Both the position numbers and the translations under genes were made by a program. Below are positions 6,186 through 10,031 of a stretch of DNA of 10,031 nucleotides, in pieces. Numbering within the stretch: the stretch's first letter is position 1; each line of letters begins with the position of its first letter. Origin of the DNA: Deltaproteobacteria bacterium. GTDB taxonomy: Bacteria > Desulfobacterota > Syntrophia > Syntrophales > Smithellaceae. The notes under the pieces were generated by a model, which had not been told where the DNA came from, ran no database searches, and saw nothing but the letters and a program-made list of their open reading frames with translations. Location of the stretch: contig SBEK01000145.1 in NCBI GenBank assembly GCA_009668925.1, forward strand, positions 1-10,031, in the 5' to 3' direction.

Positions 6186-6434
6186 ATGCCGATTTATGAG
6201 TACCAGTGCGATAAATGCAAAAAACAATTCGAGGTGGTCACGCTGAGCCTCAGTGAAAAGCCTAATGCCGTTTGCCCGAAGTGCAAATCAAAGAAGACCA
6301 GTAAAATGATGTCCAAAGTCAGCAAAGGTAAATACGGATCCCTGGGGGCGGGAAGTTCCCTCTCGACAAGCTCGCCTTCGAGTTCCGGCTGTTCGTCCTG
6401 CTCATCATCGAACTGCTCATCCTGCGGGCATTGA
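6186..6434 (+). CDS. FmdB family zinc-ribbon regulatory protein
   Basis: An 82-residue small cytoplasmic protein starting with the family signature MPIYEYQCDKC. The zinc ribbon is formed by Cys8 and Cys11 with Cys30 and Cys33 (CPKC). Family members are called putative regulators after FmdB of the formamidase locus of Methylophilus; a molecular role is not established. Residues 53-82 are a Gly/Ser-rich tail that carries a second cysteine set, Cys69, Cys72, Cys77 and Cys80 with a final His82, spaced as two CxxC pairs. Such a tail could bind a second metal, by inference. It has its own promoter and probably forms a single-gene unit divergent from the PLP-enzyme gene. Confidence 0.9.
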   Translation: MPIYEYQCDKCKKQFEVVTLSLSEKPNAVCPKCKSKKTSKMMSKVSKGKYGSLGAGSSLSTSSPSSSGCSSCSSSNCSSCGH

Positions 6435-6782
6435 TTTTCATCGGGAAGCGGGGCGGAATTTTATAATTTTTCGGAGAGATTGCCCCCTTCCGGCGCGGAC
6501 CATCTCTTTGTCCCGCTTAAGCAGGCCACAGCGGCTTTCGCCGGAGCGGCTGGCCGTTTCTCTTCGTGAATGGATGCTCCGTTATGGAGCTGTAATACAA
6601 CTGCCTGAATCCTCGCGGTCTCTTTCTCCGGCAGACTGAATGCTGATCGGCTGTCGCTAATCCGGTTTCCTCACGTATTTTCCTTCGGACCTTCCTTTTG
6701 ACGCTTCCTTTGCGCCATGAACTGCTCTTTCTCCATCGTTATCCGCTTTTGCGTTTGCGGACTGATCTTTTGCGGCGGTCCT
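6435..6782. other. Gene-free stretch between the FmdB and dodecin genes
   Basis: GGAAG plus GGGGC (6444-6454, one extra C) can pair with GCCCCCTTCC (6482-6491) around a 27-base AT-rich loop, starting ten bases after the FmdB stop. No T-run follows, so termination is uncertain. GCTCC/GGAGC makes a tiny hairpin at 6577-6591. On the minus strand 6671-6736 encodes a 21-residue Lys/Gln-rich fragment without a ribosome site; it is not called. Nothing else is recognisable. Confidence 0.4.
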
Positions 6783-6810
6783 TTGATATCTGGCGTTGCC
6801 GGGCTTAAAT
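6783..6810 (+). promoter_or_regulatory. Putative sigma70 promoter of the dodecin gene
   Basis: TTGATA (6783-6788), a 16-base spacer and TTAAAT (6805-6810) match five and four consensus positions. The leader would be about 48 bases. Confidence 0.4.
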
Positions 6811-6864
6811 GCCGGTGTGTAGCGTTTTGAGTCCTAAAACCATGAAGCAGAAAGGAGCAGGATC

Positions 6865-7071
6865 ATGAGCAGCATCTACAAGGTCATTGAAATCATCGGC
6901 GGCAGTGAAAAATCGTGGGAAGACGCAGCCAAAAAGGCGGTGGAAACCGCGTCCAAAAGCCTGAAAGAAATCCGCGTCGCGGAAGTCAAGGAACTGGACA
7001 TGAGAATTGAAGAGGGCAAGGTGTGTGAATACCGCGTGAAGCTGAGGGTGTCCTTCAAGTATACGCCGTAA
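6865..7071 (+). CDS. Dodecin family flavin-binding protein
   Basis: A 68-residue protein that matches dodecins along its whole length. These form hollow dodecamers that bind and protect flavins (FMN or riboflavin-type) and, in bacteria, sometimes coenzyme A. Visible marks: YKVIEIIGGSEKSWEDA (5-21), with Trp18 as the residue that sandwiches paired isoalloxazine rings; the helix 19-34; RVAEVKELDM (37-46); and the closing strand EYRVKLRVSFKY (55-66). Arg57 sits where the archaeal protein has its flavin-contacting Gln, as in other bacterial dodecins. AAAGGAG is eight bases before the ATG. It is a single-gene unit convergent with the MarC-family gene. Confidence 0.93.
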   Translation: MSSIYKVIEIIGGSEKSWEDAAKKAVETASKSLKEIRVAEVKELDMRIEEGKVCEYRVKLRVSFKYTP

Positions 7072-7090
7072 ACCCTTTTAACCTGCGCGA

Positions 7091-7136
7091 GCCGGAACCG
7101 CGGGACCGGATTGCACATCCCGTCGCCGCGGCCGGC
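7091..7136. terminator. Long GC-rich hairpin between convergent dodecin and MarC genes
   Basis: GCCGG (7091-7095), CCGCGG (7098-7103) and GAC (7104-7106) pair with GTC (7122-7124), CCGCGG (7126-7131) and CCGGC (7132-7136). That is 14 pairs with small bulges and a 15-base loop. It sits between two converging stop codons, 19 bases past the dodecin stop. No T-run follows on either strand, so it would be a bidirectional hairpin-only terminator or RNA-stability element. Confidence 0.55.
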
Positions 7137-7178
7137 AAGAGGCGCCTCAAGCAATTTCCCACGGACATCCGTCCCCGG

Positions 7179-7772
7179 TCAAAAGTGCAGCCCCTGATCG
7201 ATAAAGATCGCAATGCCCCGGCGGACAATCATGACGCCGATCGCCGCGAGAAGCAGGCTGACGATTTTGGATATAGCCTTTGAGCCCGTCTTGCCCAGCA
7301 CCCGGTAAATGAAGGGCGCCAGCATAAACATCCCGCCCGCAATCCCAATATTCGCGGCGATGGCCAGCGACGTAATGACCGCACTGTGCTCGTTGACAAG
7401 CAAAAGGGATGTCGTCAGCACTGCCGGACCGGTGATCAGCGGCACACCGATCGGCACGGCGCCGACGCTGTCCGCGTCCACATCCGCGAGCTTCTTCTCC
7501 GAAGACAGGATGTCGCGGACGGAAATGCCGAAGAGAAGCGTTCCGCCGGCAATCATAAAATCGGCAACCGAGATATTCAGGAAGCGGAAAATGCCGGTGC
7601 CGACGGCAATAAACACAATCGCCACCGCCAGCGCTGTAATCATGGACTGCAGAATGATTTTCCGGACGATTTTCTTCCCCATGCCGCAGGTAAGGTTGAC
7701 AAACAGCGGCAAAAGCCCGATGGCATCCACGGCGACAAACAGCGGCACAAAACACAGCCAGAACGATTTCAT
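7179..7772 (-). CDS. MarC family integral membrane protein
   Basis: A 197-residue inner-membrane protein with six predicted helices, at about 4-27, 43-64, 69-88, 105-127, 132-156 and 168-192. The fourth carries the family hallmark VPIGVPLITGP (106-116). An acidic loop (91-103) precedes it. MarC proteins (UPF0056/NAAT) were once linked to multiple antibiotic resistance, later disputed; one archaeal relative transports neutral amino acids, so the cargo here is open. Length is normal for the family (about 200). AAAGGG lies nine bases before ATG 7772. It follows the beta-barrel gene on the same strand after 131 bases but has its own promoter, so it is probably a separate unit. Confidence 0.9.
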   Translation of the reverse strand: MKSFWLCFVPLFVAVDAIGLLPLFVNLTCGMGKKIVRKIILQSMITALAVAIVFIAVGTGIFRFLNISVADFMIAGGTLLFGISVRDILSSEKKLADVDADSVGAVPIGVPLITGPAVLTTSLLLVNEHSAVITSLAIAANIGIAGGMFMLAPFIYRVLGKTGSKAISKIVSLLLAAIGVMIVRRGIAIFIDQGLHF

Positions 7773-7808
7773 GAACGACGACCCTTTCTCCTTCTTCAGA
7801 TATTCGTT

Positions 7809-7837
7809 ATTGTAACGACGGAAACGGCATTAGGCAA
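7809..7837 (-). promoter_or_regulatory. Sigma70 promoter of the MarC-family gene
   Basis: On the minus strand TTGCCT (7832-7837), 17 bases, TACAAT (7809-7814, five of six). The leader would be about 30 bases. Confidence 0.55.
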
Positions 7838-7903
7838 GCCCTGCCTGCGAACGCTCAGCAGCCGGAAAGCCGGATGATCGGGACGAATGCCGGAGGAAGG
7901 CCA

Positions 7904-9202
7904 TTAGAAATAGTATCCCACTCGCAGCTCAATGCGGTAGTCGTTTTGTTTTTCGCCGAAATCCGAATTTCTGGCCCCGGCAATCAAACCCGCGCGCAGC
8001 CGGAATTCCCAGTTGGTTATGCCCGTGTAAAGCAGCTCCGGCGTCACCGAGAAGCTCTGGTCGTCGGTATTCAGCATACCGGTGATGGAGGGTGTGAAAT
8101 AAAGAATGTCGAAAGGCTCCTTCTGGCTCAGGCGGACATACAGATAATTCTGCATGGCGTTGGCGCGGGCGTAACCGGTATCAGCCAGAAGCTGCGCCTG
8201 AAGAAGCCCGGCCGCGCTGCCCGTCGTCTGATAGACGGCGTAGCTGCGGTTAATCAGTCCGAAATAGCCCGTAATTTCATCCACGCTGAACCCGGCGTCG
8301 TTGTGGTAAAATTCGACGATCGCGGTCAGATCGAAAGCCGTCAGATAGCGCAGGCCGACCAGAAAACTATGCGTTCCTTTCTCGATCGGCCGGATCACGC
8401 CTGCCGGCCCGACGACATTCTTCATGCTGTTTGTCGCATAGGCATATTCGCCGTGGATTTCCAGATTGGTGGTGATGTTGCGGGAAAAATCGAAGCCGTA
8501 GCGGTCCGGCCTGCTCCCCCCGTGCATGAACATCAGGTCGATGTCCGTGTCATACAGCAGAAAATAAATGCGGCCCGCAACGTTCATCTTATAGGTATTG
8601 CCGAAATCGCCGTTCACATGATCATAAACGGGAAAGAGAACGGGCGTCACGGAAAATGTCTTGAGCGGCCCCTCAAAGCTTTTGATATAGTCCGCCGTCA
8701 GAACAACATATCCCTCCAACGCCTGCTCCGGATCATCCGGATCTTTCGGTCTGTCGACAAATGCGGCGGGATTCCAGGCATAACCCTTCCCCCACTTCAT
8801 GGTTTTCTTGCCTGCATCGACTTTCAGACCCGCCTGCGGCTTCACGGAGCCGTACAATTCATAGAAGGTTGATCTTTCCGATTCCCCTGAATAGGACGAC
8901 TTCAGATCCGTGTTGGTTTTGGTATAGATCCGGAAGATATTCTTCTCATAGCTGCCCTCGAGTTGAATTCGGCCGTTGGCTTCGACAAGGGCCCGGCCCC
9001 GGGGATTGTCGTAAAACCGCAGTTTATAAAAGGCGGCGTCGTGGTCGAGGCCGAAGAGGAGGGGCTTGAACTCGAGATAGCCGCCGACATGATACGGCTT
9101 CTTTTCGATTTCCCCGGGCTCGAAGGAGTAGGAATCCTCCGCCTGCACCGGCGGCGAGGCCAGGCAGATTAAAACAAAGACGATGATCCATCGCAGTTTC
9201 AT
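7904..9202 (-). CDS. Outer-membrane beta-barrel protein, porin-like
   Basis: A 432-residue exported protein. The signal peptide is residues 1-21 with cleavage after VQA. The mature part has many alternating amphipathic strands and tyrosines and ends in VGYYF, the C-terminal Phe signature recognised by the barrel-assembly machinery. A conserved-looking segment KKTMKWGKGYAWNP (132-145) followed by RPKDPDDPE (151-159) resembles the WGKG-N-P segment of DUF1302-like outer-membrane proteins. Mature residues contain no cysteine. The ATG overlaps the stop of the upstream LolA-like gene by one base (TGATG), so translation is probably coupled and the two proteins act together. The likely job is outer-membrane passage or anchoring of hydrophobic cargo delivered by its partner, by inference. 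Specific substrate unknown. Confidence 0.75.
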   Translation of the reverse strand: MKLRWIIVFVLICLASPPVQAEDSYSFEPGEIEKKPYHVGGYLEFKPLLFGLDHDAAFYKLRFYDNPRGRALVEANGRIQLEGSYEKNIFRIYTKTNTDLKSSYSGESERSTFYELYGSVKPQAGLKVDAGKKTMKWGKGYAWNPAAFVDRPKDPDDPEQALEGYVVLTADYIKSFEGPLKTFSVTPVLFPVYDHVNGDFGNTYKMNVAGRIYFLLYDTDIDLMFMHGGSRPDRYGFDFSRNITTNLEIHGEYAYATNSMKNVVGPAGVIRPIEKGTHSFLVGLRYLTAFDLTAIVEFYHNDAGFSVDEITGYFGLINRSYAVYQTTGSAAGLLQAQLLADTGYARANAMQNYLYVRLSQKEPFDILYFTPSITGMLNTDDQSFSVTPELLYTGITNWEFRLRAGLIAGARNSDFGEKQNDYRIELRVGYYF

Positions 9203-9936
9203 CAGCGCAGCGATTCCAGATTCGGCATGAAGGTCAGCGTAAAAACCTCGTCCTTGAATATCTTCTTTTTGACCTTCGCGAAAATCATGACGGATTTATA
9301 GTTTTTGTAAAGGGGGCTGTCCGTTTCAATGACGGCCGGACGGACGATGCCGCCGCCGAAATCTTTTACATCCTTGAAGTAGAGGGTTTTGATGAGCATG
9401 TCTTTCTCCGTCAGGCACTCAATCTTCGTCGGCAGCTTTTTGTCTTTGTCCGCCCAGATTTTAAGCTTGTCATAGGCCACGGTTTTGGTTTTAGCCTTGA
9501 GATAGAGAAGATATTCCCTACCCTGCTCATCCACTTTTTCCACATCATATTCCGCGGCGTAATCCAGCTGCAGAATATCGGCATTGTTGAAGACCCCGCC
9601 GACGACGGATTGCAAACTGGTAATGCGCACCGGTTTGCCGACATTGGGGATATTGAGCCACATGTTATCGCCCAGACGCAGCGTGCTGCGGCCTTTCTCG
9701 CTGGCCGGGGCAACAAACAGGGAGGCAACCTTATCAACGCCCTTCTTCACGGTGAAAAGCGTAAATTCTTTCTTCCGGCCGTCGGGTTCGATGTTGATCA
9801 GCTTGCGATACGACTCGTAGGATTCGGGCGAAAGGTTTCTGTCGACCTGCACGAGCAGCGCCTTGCCGTCGATGGCCAGAACGGGGCAAGCCGCGGATAC
9901 AATCAACAGACAAATGAGTAATATTTTTTTAATCAT
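9202..9936 (-). CDS. LolA-like outer membrane lipoprotein-sorting protein (COG2834 type)
   Basis: A 244-residue periplasmic protein. The signal peptide is residues 1-21 with an Ala cleavage site in VLA; Cys17 in SAAC is a poor lipobox, so a soluble form is more likely. The mature part follows the COG2834 pattern: KKEFTLFTVKKG (55-66), then a strand pair with GDNMWLNIP and PVRITS, a VVGGVFNNADIL turn, and C-terminal strands leading to FKDEVFTLTFMPN. LolA-fold proteins bind lipids or lipoproteins in a hydrophobic half-barrel. Members of this subgroup often sit with RND/MMPL-type transporters and an outer-membrane protein; here only the latter follows. AGGGAG is four bases before ATG 9936. No promoter is evident, so the operon may begin to the right of the window. 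Confidence 0.8.
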   Translation of the reverse strand: MIKKILLICLLIVSAACPVLAIDGKALLVQVDRNLSPESYESYRKLINIEPDGRKKEFTLFTVKKGVDKVASLFVAPASEKGRSTLRLGDNMWLNIPNVGKPVRITSLQSVVGGVFNNADILQLDYAAEYDVEKVDEQGREYLLYLKAKTKTVAYDKLKIWADKDKKLPTKIECLTEKDMLIKTLYFKDVKDFGGGIVRPAVIETDSPLYKNYKSVMIFAKVKKKIFKDEVFTLTFMPNLESLR

Positions 9937-9984
9937 ATTATTCTCCCTTTAAATTTCGCCAATTCTAAATCAAAGATGATATCG

Positions 9985-10031
9985 CGGCGGCCAGGCGGAG
10001 GCGACGAGGCGTATTAAAGATACGTTGAGGA
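9985..10031. repeat. Partial palindromic repeat cut by the window edge
   Basis: CGTAT (10010-10014) and ATACG (10020-10024) flank a five-base loop, preceded by GGCGGAGGCGACGAGG and followed by TGAGGA. The order GAG, CGTA-y, loop, r-TACG, TGAG is the same as the centre of the 1-138 repeat read on the minus strand. It looks like the first half of a related intergenic repeat. The rest lies outside the window. Confidence 0.4.

Noticed and set aside
6671..6736. 21-codon minus-strand Lys/Gln-rich frame (MEKEQFMAQRKRQKEG...)
   Set aside because: No ribosome site and no upstream extension with a start codon. It could be a decayed gene tail, but cannot be supported.
7147..7755. 202-codon minus-strand frame overlapping the MarC gene
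   Set aside because: Arg/Cys-rich out-of-frame shadow of the MarC-family reading frame.
7874..8872. 332-codon plus-strand frame opposite the beta-barrel gene
   Set aside because: Antisense shadow: no ribosome site or domain, and the minus strand has a signal peptide and terminal Phe.
10014..10031. End of an upstream coding region (stop codon in the last bases, minus strand)
   Set aside because: Only six codons are visible and they overlap a palindromic repeat core; no evidence for a gene end.

Overview
The window reads as chromosomal DNA from a Gram-negative bacterium. The signs are Sec signal peptides, an outer-membrane beta-barrel and a LolA-like periplasmic protein. A stand-alone branched-chain-amino-acid-type (HAAT) binding protein, an FmdB protein with a Ser/Cys tail and dispersed palindromic intergenic repeats together suggest a deltaproteobacterium (Desulfobacterota, perhaps Syntrophales). 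That placement is an inference from gene content. There is no rRNA, tRNA, CRISPR array or intact transposase.

Layout. 1-434 is non-coding and repeat-rich: a nested palindromic element at 1-138, then two diverged direct copies of a short motif. 435-1523 (minus) is a Ser-Asp-His alpha/beta hydrolase with an extra helical N-terminal region. 1524-2064 is a gap ending in a strong hairpin just past the next gene. 2065-3570 (minus) is a periplasmic binding protein of the HAAT ABC-transporter type, with no permease or ATPase beside it. 3571-4076 separates it from a divergent class I SAM-dependent methyltransferase (4077-4808, plus). The methyltransferase converges, with a 14-base gap, on a cystathionine gamma-synthase-type PLP enzyme (4823-6010, minus). 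That enzyme has a textbook sigma70 promoter, back to back with the promoter of a small FmdB zinc-ribbon protein (6186-6434, plus). After a 430-base gap with no convincing gene comes a dodecin flavin-storage protein (6865-7071, plus). It converges on a MarC-family membrane protein (7179-7772, minus), with a long GC-rich hairpin between them. At the right are two translationally coupled minus-strand genes: a LolA-like periplasmic protein (9202-9936) and an outer-membrane beta-barrel protein (7904-9202). The last ~50 bases look like the start of another palindromic repeat, related in its core to the one at the left edge.

How the genes fit together. Most are single-gene units with their own promoters: sulfur amino-acid metabolism, flavin buffering, solute capture. 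The only clear cooperative unit is the LolA-like/beta-barrel pair, which by family analogy handles hydrophobic cargo or lipids between inner and outer membrane, often with an RND-type transporter. No such transporter is visible here. I found no defence system or other clearly new multi-gene system. The most interesting material is that envelope pair, the paired edge repeats, and several unexplained hairpins and intergenic blocks.
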